Shown: in pieces, positions 43,338 to 53,836 of the stretch
Layout: each line of letters starts with the position of its first letter
Numbering within the stretch: position 1 is the first letter of the stretch
DNA from: Psychroserpens sp. SPM9
GTDB taxonomy: Bacteria; Bacteroidota; Bacteroidia; Flavobacteriales; Flavobacteriaceae
Length of the DNA stretch: 64,000 nucleotides
Reading direction: 5' to 3'
NCBI RefSeq assembly: GCF_025153525.1
Contig: NZ_JANZNR010000001.1
Coordinates: 806,001 to 870,000, forward strand
Made by a program: the position numbers and the translations under genes
The notes under the pieces: model-generated
Told to the model about the DNA's origin: nothing
The model's database searches: none
The model's input: only the letters and a program-made list of their open reading frames with translations

Positions 43338-46300
43338 TTAATATTGGTTTTGATAGAAATATGCATTCTCGCTAAGTATGTTACCATCGGCATCCTTAAC
43401 ACGCTTTAACCTGTTAAATGGGTCATATTCATAAGTCATTTCGTAGCCTTTTTCATCTACAGTGCTTGTGATACCCAAAATAGGATCATACCTGTAAACC
43501 GATATTAAAGCGTCTGGTAATCCATTTCTCAAACTAGTTTCATTAGCAGCACTTAAATTATCAGCCAGCGTAAAATTGGTTCCAAGTATCACTTCAATAT
43601 TGGCATAGGTAGCATTAGTGACTTTGGCAACAGGTAAAGATTTATTAAACCCATAGATGTAACTGATGTGTGCTCCATCTACTTTACTCACCTCTAACGG
43701 ATTATCATAGGTGTCGTATTTATGAAACTCTATTCGCTTCTCAGGAGTAATAGTTCCTTTGCCCACTTTAACCTCTTTAGGCAACACAACGTTGGTATGG
43801 AATTCATGATAAATAGTATGAGTTTCACTTACTTTTGTCCCATTTCTGAAAGTTTGTGTTTCAAGAACTTCATTAACCTTATTAAGTGCTATGAGCTTAT
43901 TTTTTATGGTTGTAGTGTTGCTATTTAAGTTAGTGCCTACAGGATAAAAATATTTGGTCTGAAGATGTTCTTCAACACCCGACTTATCATAGTAGGTATC
44001 TTGTTGACTTATCTGGTAGTTTAAAGAATTATACAAAAACTCTTGTCTACTCTCTTTTACAGTTGTCCCACCGTTATAAAAGTATTCTTTAGTTGTTGTT
44101 CCTTTAAGTTTTGCCCAACCCGATTTGAAGTCAGTACCAATTACTGGAAAAGCACCACACGGTTGTTGTGCTTGATTTGGCACTTGACAAAAACCTCCTC
44201 CTTCTGCAGGGGGATGGTTTTGAATAGTTCCATTATTATAGAATGTCCAGTCAGTAAAATATTGTAAAAGATTACAATTTGGTCTAAACACACTTCTGTC
44301 TGTAAATAGAAAGTCTTCCTGAAATTCATAATTAGGATCACCATTTGAATCCAAATAACTAATTTCTTTTAAAGGGTCGCCAGATTGATTATAAGTTTTT
44401 TGTTCTAGTAATAGACCTCTTTTGTAATCTAGATTTTCTTTTGGTTTGGGCTGTTCAAAATCAAATGTTGCAGTTACACTTGGATAATCATAAGGAGAAG
44501 TATAACTATAAGTAGTAGAACCATTATTTTCTTCGTATACTTTAACATGCCTGTAACCCACATAACTCCCTTGAGATAGTTCAACATTAACCCCTTTTTC
44601 AATGACTTCATACTGAATAGTTTGTGGTAAAAGAGAATGACATATATTTTCTATGTTACCAAAAACATGTCTACTGGTATTTTTTTGGTAGGTTCTTACC
44701 AATCGATCAGCCTTGGCATCCACCACACCTGAGGACAAACTACTATTACTTTCATCCAGATACTCAAACTTAATTTTCTTATCATTAAGCTGCGAATCAA
44801 TTGCGTTTTTAAATAGAATCTCTTTAATGCGAACACCTCCACCTATCATTGCTTGTTCTACATTTTGACTTTGATCTGAATAAACTACTTCAAAATCTCC
44901 TGAGATTTGATAGGTATTTGCGTTTAAGTTAATGTAAGGAGCAAGTGCCATAGTATAGGTTCCTGCTGGAACATTTGAAACCTTAACACAGTTTTGATCT
45001 AAATCTACATAAGCCTCATAAGACCCATTATATATTTTTATAATGTGATCACTTAAGTACTGACTGGGATTGGCAGTCACATCAGAACTCACATAAATAT
45101 CTTGATCAAAATCCAGAGTGAATGTTTCAATAGTAACCGTAGGAGCAGAATTACCATTATGATTGTAAACAAAATTATTAGTAGAGTCTGTTTGAACTAA
45201 AATGTTTCTTGGGTTTTGCATATAGTCATCATACCCAATTAATTGATCTTGATAGTAAGAATAACTGTTATGCTCAAATACGAATTCTTTAACTCCGCCT
45301 GTTGGATATTCAATTGATTTTAAAAGCCCTGTAGTTACTATACTTTCAGAGTAAGAAATATTATCACAACTGGTTTGACCAACATCTATACCACTATAAT
45401 AACCCCAACTATCACCTCTCACATCGTCTTTATTAAATCCGGGAAGATCTTGCTTGTTATTATACACTAAATTGTAATCTTGATTAATGCCTCCTGCTGT
45501 TTCAGTCACTTTTGTCAACCAAACACGCTTAAAAACTAACGGATTAAGTGAGGTATCACTTGTTTCCTCATAATTAAGATTAAAAGTCTTGTTAACCGTA
45601 GAACCCTTTTTAATAGTAATACTTTTTAATGTTCTACCATTAGTCTCTGGGTGAGTATATGTAAGATCTAAATCAAATTTTACTTTAATATTATCTCTTG
45701 TAAACGTAATTTCATTAATTTTCTTTGTTGTGGAACTTATGGATTGATAGGATACCGACTCCGCAGGTTCCAATATACCTTTGTTGTAGGAATTGTTAAC
45801 CAAATCATTGTATCCAGCTCCAAAATTTATTATCGTATTTGAAGTTCTACTTGTAGAAGCTGTGTAATTTTCTATAACATTCTGATAGGTGATTGTCGCT
45901 AGGTCATTTCCCTTGCTAGTTTCGATCTTTGACAAATGCCAAGCAGAGTTTGCATTATAGCTTGAAGCAGCAGCAGAAACATTGAATGTTGACAAATTCC
46001 CTTGTACTTTTGTACCTGTAAAAGGTGTAGAAGTTGACGTTTCAACAACATCAAACGTATATTGATAACCTTTAGCATCTGTAACTTTAAAGGCACTTAT
46101 GACATAATTTGAATCATGTGTAATATCTATTTCAAAATTACTTGTTCTACTAATATACTTAGGAACAAGATTAGATCCCTCTTTGAGAATGACGAATCTA
46201 CCTGAATATCCCATAAAATTAAATTGATATAAATCAGGTTTATTATCATATTTATTTCCTGATTCGCCAACAACCAAGAAATTGAATTCTGTCTTTTGAG

Positions 46301-46718
46301 CTCCACTCAAACTGTTATAGCTCCAATAATCATTTAAATGATAGATTCCTGTTTTGTTAGTTGTAGACGTACTCTTTGTAATTTCATCAGGTTCTCCTCT
46401 TACAGTTCTGGATATTGTTCCGCCTGCCATTAGCGACCAACTGGTTCCTGTCCAACCTGACCTATTGTTGATCTGTACGCCTTGGGTATTATAACTAAGT
46501 GAAATCCCCATAGAAAGATCTCCAGTAAGTCCTTTAGAATAAATAGGAATTGAAATATTAGGTTGACCAGTATAATAGCTAACTGGCACTTCTTCAAACT
46601 GCATCAAATTAGCTACAGTTGGTGAGGGCGGAATGACCTCAGGTAATTCTTGTCCAAACGACATGATGGATATCATGACTGCAAATACAGTCATAATAGG
46701 TGCTACAAAATTTTTCAT
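43338..46718 (-). CDS. RHS/YD-repeat secreted protein, SpvB-like
   Basis: This 1126-aa protein has a signal peptide (MTVFAVMISIMSFGQ). The start EVIPPSPTVANLMQFEEVPV with YYTGQPNISIPIY and the block WTGTSWSLMAGGTISR is typical of flavobacterial SpvB/RHS proteins. YD units appear at the end (YRYDPILGITSTVDEKGY, YDPFNRLKRVKDADGN). It has no toxin tip of its own and ends within the YD repeats. It probably forms the first part of a two-protein YD shell with the downstream 1221-aa toxin. It is the first gene of the operon, preceded by the TGCTTT pair. Confidence 0.8.
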   Translation of the reverse strand: MKNFVAPIMTVFAVMISIMSFGQELPEVIPPSPTVANLMQFEEVPVSYYTGQPNISIPIYSKGLTGDLSMGISLSYNTQGVQINNRSGWTGTSWSLMAGGTISRTVRGEPDEITKSTSTTNKTGIYHLNDYWSYNSLSGAQKTEFNFLVVGESGNKYDNKPDLYQFNFMGYSGRFVILKEGSNLVPKYISRTSNFEIDITHDSNYVISAFKVTDAKGYQYTFDVVETSTSTPFTGTKVQGNLSTFNVSAAASSYNANSAWHLSKIETSKGNDLATITYQNVIENYTASTSRTSNTIINFGAGYNDLVNNSYNKGILEPAESVSYQSISSTTKKINEITFTRDNIKVKFDLDLTYTHPETNGRTLKSITIKKGSTVNKTFNLNYEETSDTSLNPLVFKRVWLTKVTETAGGINQDYNLVYNNKQDLPGFNKDDVRGDSWGYYSGIDVGQTSCDNISYSESIVTTGLLKSIEYPTGGVKEFVFEHNSYSYYQDQLIGYDDYMQNPRNILVQTDSTNNFVYNHNGNSAPTVTIETFTLDFDQDIYVSSDVTANPSQYLSDHIIKIYNGSYEAYVDLDQNCVKVSNVPAGTYTMALAPYINLNANTYQISGDFEVVYSDQSQNVEQAMIGGGVRIKEILFKNAIDSQLNDKKIKFEYLDESNSSLSSGVVDAKADRLVRTYQKNTSRHVFGNIENICHSLLPQTIQYEVIEKGVNVELSQGSYVGYRHVKVYEENNGSTTYSYTSPYDYPSVTATFDFEQPKPKENLDYKRGLLLEQKTYNQSGDPLKEISYLDSNGDPNYEFQEDFLFTDRSVFRPNCNLLQYFTDWTFYNNGTIQNHPPAEGGGFCQVPNQAQQPCGAFPVIGTDFKSGWAKLKGTTTKEYFYNGGTTVKESRQEFLYNSLNYQISQQDTYYDKSGVEEHLQTKYFYPVGTNLNSNTTTIKNKLIALNKVNEVLETQTFRNGTKVSETHTIYHEFHTNVVLPKEVKVGKGTITPEKRIEFHKYDTYDNPLEVSKVDGAHISYIYGFNKSLPVAKVTNATYANIEVILGTNFTLADNLSAANETSLRNGLPDALISVYRYDPILGITSTVDEKGYEMTYEYDPFNRLKRVKDADGNILSENAYFYQNQY

Positions 46719-46853
46719 CTAAAAAATAGTTTAATTGTTAACGGAATAGCAAAACCTAAAATCCAATTTGGGCTGAAGACTTAATAACTGATTTTGCTGA
46801 CATCTTTATGTCCATAAATCTATTGATGAAATTGAAATTTTGTTTGTAATTTT

Positions 46854-46881
46854 TGCTTTCAAAATTTAAAGTCTTTGCTTT
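46854..46881. promoter_or_regulatory. TGCTTT-N16-TGCTTT motif between RHS and T2SS regulator
   Basis: TGCTTT occurs at 46854-46859 and 46876-46881, exactly 22 bp apart (two helical turns). This is in the 256-bp divergent region between the RHS operon (46718) and the response regulator (46975). The same pair occurs upstream of 57802 and 60118. A GC/AAAGC end follows at 46888-46893. It is a likely site for the LuxR-type regulator encoded here. Confidence 0.55.
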
Positions 46882-46974
46882 ATTTTTTAAAGCACAATCC
46901 TTTAAGTTCTCTTACTCCCTATAAGTATTTTAGTAGCGTAAATATTAAATCCTAACCATTTTATTTACATACTT

Positions 46975-47649
46975 ATGACAAAGAAGATAAATGTCTTAAT
47001 TGTAGAAGACGAGCCTCTAATTATTAATGTATTAGAGAACGCCCTAAACCAAATAAGTGAAACCAATGTATTTGATTTTAGAGTAAAATCTGTAATAAAT
47101 TGTGACTTGGCTAACGAGGAGATTCAAAACGCATTAAAATCTCATCCCATCGATCTGATTCTATTAGATATCAGTATACCCGCATCAAGCGACAACAAAC
47201 TACTATCTGGTGTAGACATAGGAATTAAAACAAAAGAACTGTTTCCCAATGTTAAGACGATTGTGTTTACGTCAGATAGCAATAACTACAAGCTTAATAA
47301 CATACTCAAAACCTTAAATCCAGAAGGGTTTTTGATAAAAAGTGATATCGACTATATTAAACTTGTCGATTCTATCAATGCAGTCATTAATAATGAGCCT
47401 TATTACAGTAACTTCATAATTCAACTTATGAGGCGTCATATTTCAAATGATTTTACGCTGGATAAAATAGATAGAACCTTGCTTTACGAAATATCCAAAG
47501 GCACTCAAATGAAAGATATTACACAGATCATTCATTTATCTAAGAGTGCTGTGGAATATAGAAAACGAAATTTAAAACAACTTTTTGAAGTCAAAAACGC
47601 CAACGATACACTTTTGATTTCAAAAGCAAAAGAGTATGGGTTTATTTAA
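46975..47649 (+). CDS. Response regulator (receiver plus LuxR-like HTH)
   Basis: This 224-aa protein has a complete receiver: acidic pair E11-D12 (VLIVEDEP), phosphoacceptor Asp65 (LILLDIS), Thr in IVFTSDS and Lys in EGFLIKSDID. The C-terminal HTH (MKDITQIIHLSKSAVEYRKRN) is LuxR-like. It is the first gene of the T2SS plus operon, 5 bp before the pseudopilin gene, and so probably the local regulator. No histidine kinase is adjacent. Confidence 0.85.
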   Translation: MTKKINVLIVEDEPLIINVLENALNQISETNVFDFRVKSVINCDLANEEIQNALKSHPIDLILLDISIPASSDNKLLSGVDIGIKTKELFPNVKTIVFTSDSNNYKLNNILKTLNPEGFLIKSDIDYIKLVDSINAVINNEPYYSNFIIQLMRRHISNDFTLDKIDRTLLYEISKGTQMKDITQIIHLSKSAVEYRKRNLKQLFEVKNANDTLLISKAKEYGFI

Positions 47650-47654
47650 ATATA

Positions 47655-48065
47655 ATGACTATGAATTCAAAATTAAAAGTAAACGCATTTAACCTACAGG
47701 AGATTCTTATTGTGCTGCTGATTATTGGCGTATTTATGCTTATTGCGCTACCAAACTTGATGCCTTTAGTTGCGAAAGCTAAAAGTATTGAAGCGCAGAT
47801 TCAGTTAAAATATATTTTTAATAATCAAACGTCGCATAAGTACTTATATTCCAAATACACTTCAGATCTCTCTGAGCTAGATTTTGAAGCGCCTAAAACC
47901 GTCAAAGAAAACGGAACTGCAAACTATGTTTACGAAATTTTAAGCGCCGACAACACCAATTTTACAGCTAGAGCTACTGCCATTACTGATTTTGATGGTG
48001 ACGGCATTTTTAACGTTTGGGAAATCAATCAAGATGGTACACCTAAACAAATAGTAAAAGACTAA
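47655..48065 (+). CDS. Major pseudopilin, GspG-like
   Basis: This 136-aa protein carries a type IV prepilin N-terminus: AFNLQEILIVLLIIGVF with Glu5 of the mature form and the long hydrophobic helix (cleavage before F, with Ala at the place of the usual Gly). The C-terminus has DFDGDGIFNVWEI, a calcium-loop-like motif as in GspG. It should polymerise into a periplasmic pseudopilus after cleavage by the peptidase encoded next. Confidence 0.8.
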   Translation: MTMNSKLKVNAFNLQEILIVLLIIGVFMLIALPNLMPLVAKAKSIEAQIQLKYIFNNQTSHKYLYSKYTSDLSELDFEAPKTVKENGTANYVYEILSADNTNFTARATAITDFDGDGIFNVWEINQDGTPKQIVKD

Positions 48066-48544
48066 TGATAGTAATCAAACTCATATTAATAGGACTCTTT
48101 AGTATGATCTTTTATCAAGATTATAAAGATCGTCAAGTGTATTGGTTTCTATTTCCGTTAGTTGGACTCTGTAGTGGAATTTTGTTTTACAAAAGCACAC
48201 TTCCAGAATTATTCTGGAGTTCTATAATCTTAAACTCAGTTTTTATTGCGTTTTTATTATTAGTTGTACTTCTGTATTCTAAACTTACTCTAAATCTCAA
48301 AATTTCCGAAGCATTTGGATCAGGTGATGCCTTTCTTTTTACTGTCCTTATCTTTTCATTTTCGACAGTATCATTTCTTATCATTTTTGTATTTGCCTTA
48401 TTATTTTCACTGGTTATTCATTTGCTACTGAAAAAGTATTCTGCAGTAAAAACAGTTCCTCTTGCCGGTTATTTAAGTTTGTTTTTTGGATGCTCATACA
48501 TCGCTTTTTGGCTAGGTATCACTAACTCCTTATACACCATATAG
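48065..48544 (+). CDS. Prepilin peptidase (A24 type)
   Basis: This 159-aa protein has six or so membrane helices. The two catalytic Asp of A24 peptidases are seen: D19 or D22 in YQDYKDRQV and the GSGDAFL motif. It lacks the N-terminal methylase domain, as in short archaeal or TadV-type peptidases. It overlaps the pseudopilin stop by 1 bp, which fits its role in processing pseudopilins. Confidence 0.8.
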   Translation: MIVIKLILIGLFSMIFYQDYKDRQVYWFLFPLVGLCSGILFYKSTLPELFWSSIILNSVFIAFLLLVVLLYSKLTLNLKISEAFGSGDAFLFTVLIFSFSTVSFLIIFVFALLFSLVIHLLLKKYSAVKTVPLAGYLSLFFGCSYIAFWLGITNSLYTI

Positions 48545-48545
48545 C

Positions 48546-49952
48546 ATGATAAAAGAGAATTTTAAAACACCTGTACAATTGTCTCAACTCATTAGTAGTG
48601 AGCAGGCCTATGCCTACAAAATCATTCCTGTAGATGAGCAGGATGATCAAATTATATTTAAGTCTGAAAGCACTTCTGAAACCTTAAAACAGGAATTACA
48701 GATTATATTAGGTAGATCTGTCAGGCTTATTAAAGAATCTCCTGAAAACATAAGACAATATTTATCTTCTAACTTCAGAATTAGACATCAGTCGCAAACC
48801 CAAGCACTTAATTATTCTTCTGATTTTCTTGTGCAACTTCTTACTACCGCTAAGGATATCGGAAGCAGTGATATTCACTTTGAAGTTTACGAGCATAAAT
48901 GCCGCGTTCGATTTCGTTTGGATGGAAAACTGAAAGAGTATTTTATCATTAGTAAAGAAGAGTATCCAATCATCATCAACAAATTAAAAATTAAAGCTGG
49001 ATTAGATATTTCAGAAAAAAGACTGCCACAAGACGGACGTATTACAATCAATACTGAATCGGATGAATTTGACATAAGAGTGTCCTCACTTCCAATTTTA
49101 AATGGCGAGAAAATGGTACTTAGAATACTTAGTAAAGATGCTGATCATATTGAGCTTGGGGAATTAGGATTTTCGAACAAAGAATTAAATACTTATAGAG
49201 AAACTATAAGAAAACCTAATGGAATCGTGCTAATTTCTGGCCCAACAGGCTCTGGAAAAACAACAACACTCTATGCGACACTTAAACTACTAAATGACGA
49301 AGAGCGAAATATTCTCACCATCGAAGACCCTATAGAATACACCCTCGAGGGCATCAATCAGGTTCAGCTCAAGGAAAATATAGGTCTCGATTTCACCAGC
49401 ACCTTAAGAACGTTTTTACGTCAAGATCCTGATGTGATTATGGTAGGAGAAATTCGAGATGCCAAAACTGCGAATATGGCTATTAGGGCTGCACTGACTG
49501 GGCATTTGGTGTTATCTACTATTCATACCAACTCCGCATGGGCAACTATAACCAGATTAGTCGACATGGACATCCCTTCATTCTTAATTGCTAGCACACT
49601 CAATGTTAGTGTCGCTCAACGACTAGTTAGAAAGTTATGTACTACCTGCAAAGACGAAACTCCAATTGTAACTACTGATTTCCCTAAGTCTTTTACTATC
49701 CCAAAAACATTAAAATATCAATCAATTCCTGTTGGTTGTGATCATTGCTATTACACAGGATATTCAGGAAGAAAAGCCATTTATGAGATTATACCTATCA
49801 CCAATGATCTCATGTCACGTATTAAAAACAATCATCTCGACATTGATGATTACATCAAAGCAGAAGGAATTTCAACATTGAAAGATAATGCTGTTGAACT
49901 CATAAGAAACGGAATCACCTCTGTTGAAGAAGTGTATGCTTTACTAATTTAA
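48546..49952 (+). CDS. GspE/PilB-type secretion ATPase
   Basis: This 468-aa protein has an N-terminal MshEN-like part, then Walker A GPTGSGKTTTL near residue 232, an Asp box, Walker B VIMVGEIRD and the His box (TGHLVLSTIHTN). The tetracysteine zinc site CTTC...CDHC followed by GYSGRKAIYEI identifies GspE/PilB rather than PilT. It powers pseudopilus assembly from the cytoplasmic side. Confidence 0.9.
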   Translation: MIKENFKTPVQLSQLISSEQAYAYKIIPVDEQDDQIIFKSESTSETLKQELQIILGRSVRLIKESPENIRQYLSSNFRIRHQSQTQALNYSSDFLVQLLTTAKDIGSSDIHFEVYEHKCRVRFRLDGKLKEYFIISKEEYPIIINKLKIKAGLDISEKRLPQDGRITINTESDEFDIRVSSLPILNGEKMVLRILSKDADHIELGELGFSNKELNTYRETIRKPNGIVLISGPTGSGKTTTLYATLKLLNDEERNILTIEDPIEYTLEGINQVQLKENIGLDFTSTLRTFLRQDPDVIMVGEIRDAKTANMAIRAALTGHLVLSTIHTNSAWATITRLVDMDIPSFLIASTLNVSVAQRLVRKLCTTCKDETPIVTTDFPKSFTIPKTLKYQSIPVGCDHCYYTGYSGRKAIYEIIPITNDLMSRIKNNHLDIDDYIKAEGISTLKDNAVELIRNGITSVEEVYALLI

Positions 49953-49963
49953 AATTACTTTAA

Positions 49964-52117
49964 ATGAAATCGATACTATCCATTATTCTCATATTTCTTG
50001 CACTTTCATTTGGACAAGCGCAAACCAATGATCGCTTGTTATCTATTGGAAACAAACTAGATAGTTTATCGGTTACTAATTCTGGGCTCATTGAACAACT
50101 AGATGCCAGTATTTCCCTAAATGAAGTATCACTCTCTAGCTTTTTACTGGCGGTTTCCAATGTTCATAACATAAATATAAACGTGTCTCCAGAGCTTAAT
50201 CAAATTAAGATTACTAATAATTTTTCTGATGTTACTGTATCTGATGTACTTGTGTTTTTATGTAAAGAACATCAATTAACTATTGAATTTACAGGCAGTA
50301 TTTTATCCATAAAAACCTTTAATCCAATTAAAGAGGACACCACTTATCCTATTGGTGTTGATTACAATCCCAGCAACGAAACCATCGCCATCGATACTAG
50401 AGAAAACGACTTATATGAAGTATTTAAACATATTATGGATGCAAGTGCTAAAAACCTCATGTTTGCACCAGGCATGGAACATTTAAAACTTACCTCCTAT
50501 ATTAAAACCACTGATTTCGATGCTGCGATGCAGAATATGGCGCTTTCCAATGATCTTATTCTTACTAAAACAAAAGATAATTTTTATGTCTTTGATAATC
50601 AAATTACTAGTGATGTAAATAAAAAAAGAAGCATAAGAAATCGTCTTAATCCAAATTTAAGTTTTAAGGTTCTTAATAAAAATAATAAGCTACTTGAAGT
50701 TGACTTTTCAAACTCTCAAATCGCAGATGTTATAAAAACCATTGCAGATTCATTAGATATAAATATGTTCTTAGCATCGCCTTTGGAAGAATCTGGAACA
50801 GTAACACTTAAAACAAAGTCTATAACTTTTGATGATCTGCTAATAAAAATGTTTGAGCCACAAGTCGATATTAATCCTATTGATATTGATAATTCTACCA
50901 CTTCTTCAAATGGTAGAAATAACAGCTCTGAACTCACTAATCCAATATCTAAAAACTATACGTTTAAGAAAGAAGGTAATATCTATTTCTTTGGAACGGC
51001 CAATCAGTTAAGTGTAAGAAAAGTGGAAATTATAACTCTGAAGCATCGCTCTGTAAATTTGATGTCTGACCCTGAGTCCATGTCGCTCAATAACAACGTT
51101 AGAGATAATTTCATAGCAGTAGACCAGGGCTATAGAAACCAGATCAATTACAATTCATCTAATGGTAGCAATATCAATAATAGACAGCAAAACTCCAATA
51201 ATAGAAATAGATTAAGCGAAAATCAAGAAGCACAAAGTATATTAGATATTGTTCCAGAGGAGATTAAATACGGTTTAGACTTTAAAGTCGATTTTGAGCT
51301 TAATAATATTTACGTCACTGGTACAAGTGCTAGAATAGAGTTCTTCAAAGATTTTATTCGAAATATAGACAAAACCGTTCCTGTTATTTTAATTGAGGTG
51401 ATGATTGTAGAGGCACAAACCACCAATACCTTAGAGGCAGGAGTAAGCTGGGGAATTGGAAATGAACCGCAAGTCGCACAAGGAGGCATATTCCCATCTA
51501 CCGATTTAACCTTAGGTGCTCAGACCATAAACAAAATTATCAATGGCTTTAGTGATACATCCGTATTTAATTTCGGACGTGTTGTTCCTAACTTTTTTGC
51601 TACCATTAAAGCCATGGAGACTAATGGTGATCTTAAAATTAAATCCACTCCAAAACTAGCAACACTCAATGGTCATAGAGCGTCGTTTTCCAACGGACAA
51701 ACATCTTACTATGCGATTGTTCAACGAAATATCATAGGAACCGATAATCCGCAAACGTCAGAGATTAGAAACTACTTCCCTATTGATGCTAAACTTGGAT
51801 TAGACATAAAACCTTACGTAACTGGCGATAAACAGGTTCTATTAGATATCAATGTGATACAGTCCAGTTTTGGACAGCGTATCGCTGATGATGCACCACC
51901 AGATATTAATTCTCGTAATTTCTCTTCCATAGTACGTATGAAAGATCAGGACATTGCTGTTTTAGGTGGGTTAGAAGAGAATTATAAAAACAATTCAGGA
52001 TCAGGAGTACCCTTTTTAGCTAGAATACCAATCATTAAGTGGCTATTTAGCAAACGGGTAAGAGAAGGACGCAAATCAAAACTCACTGTTTTTATTAAGC
52101 CTACAATTATTAATTAA
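49964..52117 (+). CDS. Secretin, GspD/PilQ-like
   Basis: This 717-aa protein has a signal peptide (SIILIFLALSFGQAQ). N-domains follow (VHNININVSPEL, FSDVTVSDVLVFLCKEH). A low-complexity Asn/Ser-rich stretch is near 400-425. The secretin core is ILIEVMIVEAQTTNTLEAG and the terminal VPFLARIPIIKWLFS with KLTVFIKPTII. It forms the outer-membrane channel. No pilotin was seen in the plus operon; the lipoprotein at 57443 is a candidate. Confidence 0.9.
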   Translation: MKSILSIILIFLALSFGQAQTNDRLLSIGNKLDSLSVTNSGLIEQLDASISLNEVSLSSFLLAVSNVHNININVSPELNQIKITNNFSDVTVSDVLVFLCKEHQLTIEFTGSILSIKTFNPIKEDTTYPIGVDYNPSNETIAIDTRENDLYEVFKHIMDASAKNLMFAPGMEHLKLTSYIKTTDFDAAMQNMALSNDLILTKTKDNFYVFDNQITSDVNKKRSIRNRLNPNLSFKVLNKNNKLLEVDFSNSQIADVIKTIADSLDINMFLASPLEESGTVTLKTKSITFDDLLIKMFEPQVDINPIDIDNSTTSSNGRNNSSELTNPISKNYTFKKEGNIYFFGTANQLSVRKVEIITLKHRSVNLMSDPESMSLNNNVRDNFIAVDQGYRNQINYNSSNGSNINNRQQNSNNRNRLSENQEAQSILDIVPEEIKYGLDFKVDFELNNIYVTGTSARIEFFKDFIRNIDKTVPVILIEVMIVEAQTTNTLEAGVSWGIGNEPQVAQGGIFPSTDLTLGAQTINKIINGFSDTSVFNFGRVVPNFFATIKAMETNGDLKIKSTPKLATLNGHRASFSNGQTSYYAIVQRNIIGTDNPQTSEIRNYFPIDAKLGLDIKPYVTGDKQVLLDINVIQSSFGQRIADDAPPDINSRNFSSIVRMKDQDIAVLGGLEENYKNNSGSGVPFLARIPIIKWLFSKRVREGRKSKLTVFIKPTIIN

Positions 52118-53331
52118 TGAAGGACAAACTTATATCATATCTCACCTATGGAAACCGCTTTTATAGCATAGAGCAGTCGCAAGCTAATGGTGATGTGGTT
52201 TGCTATGGAATTGAGCTAAAAAAAACAAAAAACCAGGTTGATGTTGAAAAATGTTTTCAGTTTGATTCGCTTCAAGAAGCTTCTAAATATATCCCTAAAG
52301 GAAAACCTGCTTTTTTAGTTGTAAATAATGATCAGGTCATCACTAAAAAAATTGAAAGCCGTGAAACAGACCCTCTGAAACTAGTACATCATGTCTTTGC
52401 AAATTTAAAGATTGATGAGTTCTACTATGAGGTATTACAACAAGACAACATTCATTTTGTCTCCATCTGCCGAAAAACTTATGTTGATGAGTTATTTGAG
52501 CAGTACAAATCAAAAAATATTTCAGTAATTAATTTTTCTTTAGGAAACTTGATGATTGCATCAATAGCCCATTTTATTTCTGAAGACCACATCCACAGCT
52601 CGAATGCAATTATTTCAAAAGCTGATGACCAGATTATTGATATTCAGCCTCAGAAAGAAATACAAGAGGTTAATTATAATTGTAACGAAACTACTCTAGC
52701 GCATAACGAATTATTAACCTTTTCGTCTGCACTAAGTTTAATCACTAAAACTAAAGTAACTACCTCTGTCTTTAGTAAATCTGAAAATCATCTTTTAAAA
52801 GACTTCAAGGAAAAACGGTTTTTTACAAAGTTCATGAAAATAGGATTGTCATTTTTGTTTGTTTTATTACTTGGTAATTTCTTTCTCTTTAATAATTACT
52901 ACGATAAAGTGAGTGAACTCAAAGTGACTGCTCAAGTTTTAAATTCATCAAAGAGCAAAGTATTTCAGCTTAATAAAAAAGTTCAAAAGACTCAAAAAAT
53001 GGTAGAAGATGTCTTAAAAAGTAATGCCTCTAAAAGCTCTTACTATGCTGATGCCATTATTACGAGTTTGCCTGATCAAATCTTATTATCAGAGCTCAAT
53101 TATCAACCACTGCTCAAAAAAATAAAAGCCCAAAAGCCAATTCATAATGATACTAATGCCATTATCGTTTCTGGAGCATCTTCAGAAAGCATTTTGGTAT
53201 CTCAGTGGATATCAGAACTAGAAGCTTTAAAATGGATAAAACATATTGAGATTATCAGCTTTGATGACACCTTCAAATCATCATCGGAGTTCTCTTTTAA
53301 AATTTACATTGATGATGACTCAAAAAACTAA
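52117..53331 (+). CDS. GspL/PilM-PilN-like assembly protein
   Basis: This 404-aa protein has a cytoplasmic N-terminal region of actin-like PilM/GspL type (residues 1-235, weak sequence signal). One membrane helix follows at about 247-267 (IGLSFLFVLLLGNFFLFN), then a periplasmic coiled coil and ferredoxin-like end as in PilN/GspL. It overlaps the secretin stop by 1 bp and the next gene by 17 bp. It likely links the E ATPase to the inner-membrane platform. Confidence 0.65.
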   Translation: MKDKLISYLTYGNRFYSIEQSQANGDVVCYGIELKKTKNQVDVEKCFQFDSLQEASKYIPKGKPAFLVVNNDQVITKKIESRETDPLKLVHHVFANLKIDEFYYEVLQQDNIHFVSICRKTYVDELFEQYKSKNISVINFSLGNLMIASIAHFISEDHIHSSNAIISKADDQIIDIQPQKEIQEVNYNCNETTLAHNELLTFSSALSLITKTKVTTSVFSKSENHLLKDFKEKRFFTKFMKIGLSFLFVLLLGNFFLFNNYYDKVSELKVTAQVLNSSKSKVFQLNKKVQKTQKMVEDVLKSNASKSSYYADAIITSLPDQILLSELNYQPLLKKIKAQKPIHNDTNAIIVSGASSESILVSQWISELEALKWIKHIEIISFDDTFKSSSEFSFKIYIDDDSKN

Positions 53332-53827
53332 AAATATTATCCTCATAGGCTGCTTTATCTTACTAGTATGGATTGCTTATCAATTTGCGTTTTCAAATAC
53401 TATAAGTGTAAAACAACAATACAATAGCTTAAAAAAAGAAGCTGCCATGTTTGATAACATGCCTTCACAATTATCATCACTAAAACAAAAAGAAAAGTAT
53501 TATGATTCGTTACTGGTGAAATTTAAGCTTAAAGGTAATTCGATTCAGAACATCATACTTAAAACTATCAACACTTATGCTGATAGCACCAATATTAAAG
53601 TCAATAATTTCATAGAACCTCATCAGATCAAGCAAAATGATTTAACCATAAATACCTATCAATTCACTTTAGAAGGTAATTACAATGCGATTATAACTCT
53701 CATTCATAAATTAGAGCAACAGACCAAGTTTGGTGAAGTGATCAATCTGGATTTTAAGAAAAAGAAAAACTTTAAAACTGGTAAGTACTATTTGCAGGCT
53801 CATGTACTACTTAGGAGTTTTGGGTAA
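53315..53827 (+). CDS. GspM/PilO-like assembly protein
   Basis: From ATG 53315 (53312 also possible) this is a 170-aa protein: a short cytoplasmic start, a membrane helix (IILIGCFILLVWIAYQF), a coiled coil and a PilO-like periplasmic domain (TYQFTLEGNYNAIITLIHKLEQ). Earlier starts lie in the overlapping 52117 gene. It is the last gene of the plus operon, 9 bp from the stop of the convergent F gene. Confidence 0.7.
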   Translation: MTQKTKNIILIGCFILLVWIAYQFAFSNTISVKQQYNSLKKEAAMFDNMPSQLSSLKQKEKYYDSLLVKFKLKGNSIQNIILKTINTYADSTNIKVNNFIEPHQIKQNDLTINTYQFTLEGNYNAIITLIHKLEQQTKFGEVINLDFKKKKNFKTGKYYLQAHVLLRSFG

Positions 53828-53836
53828 TTAAATGGA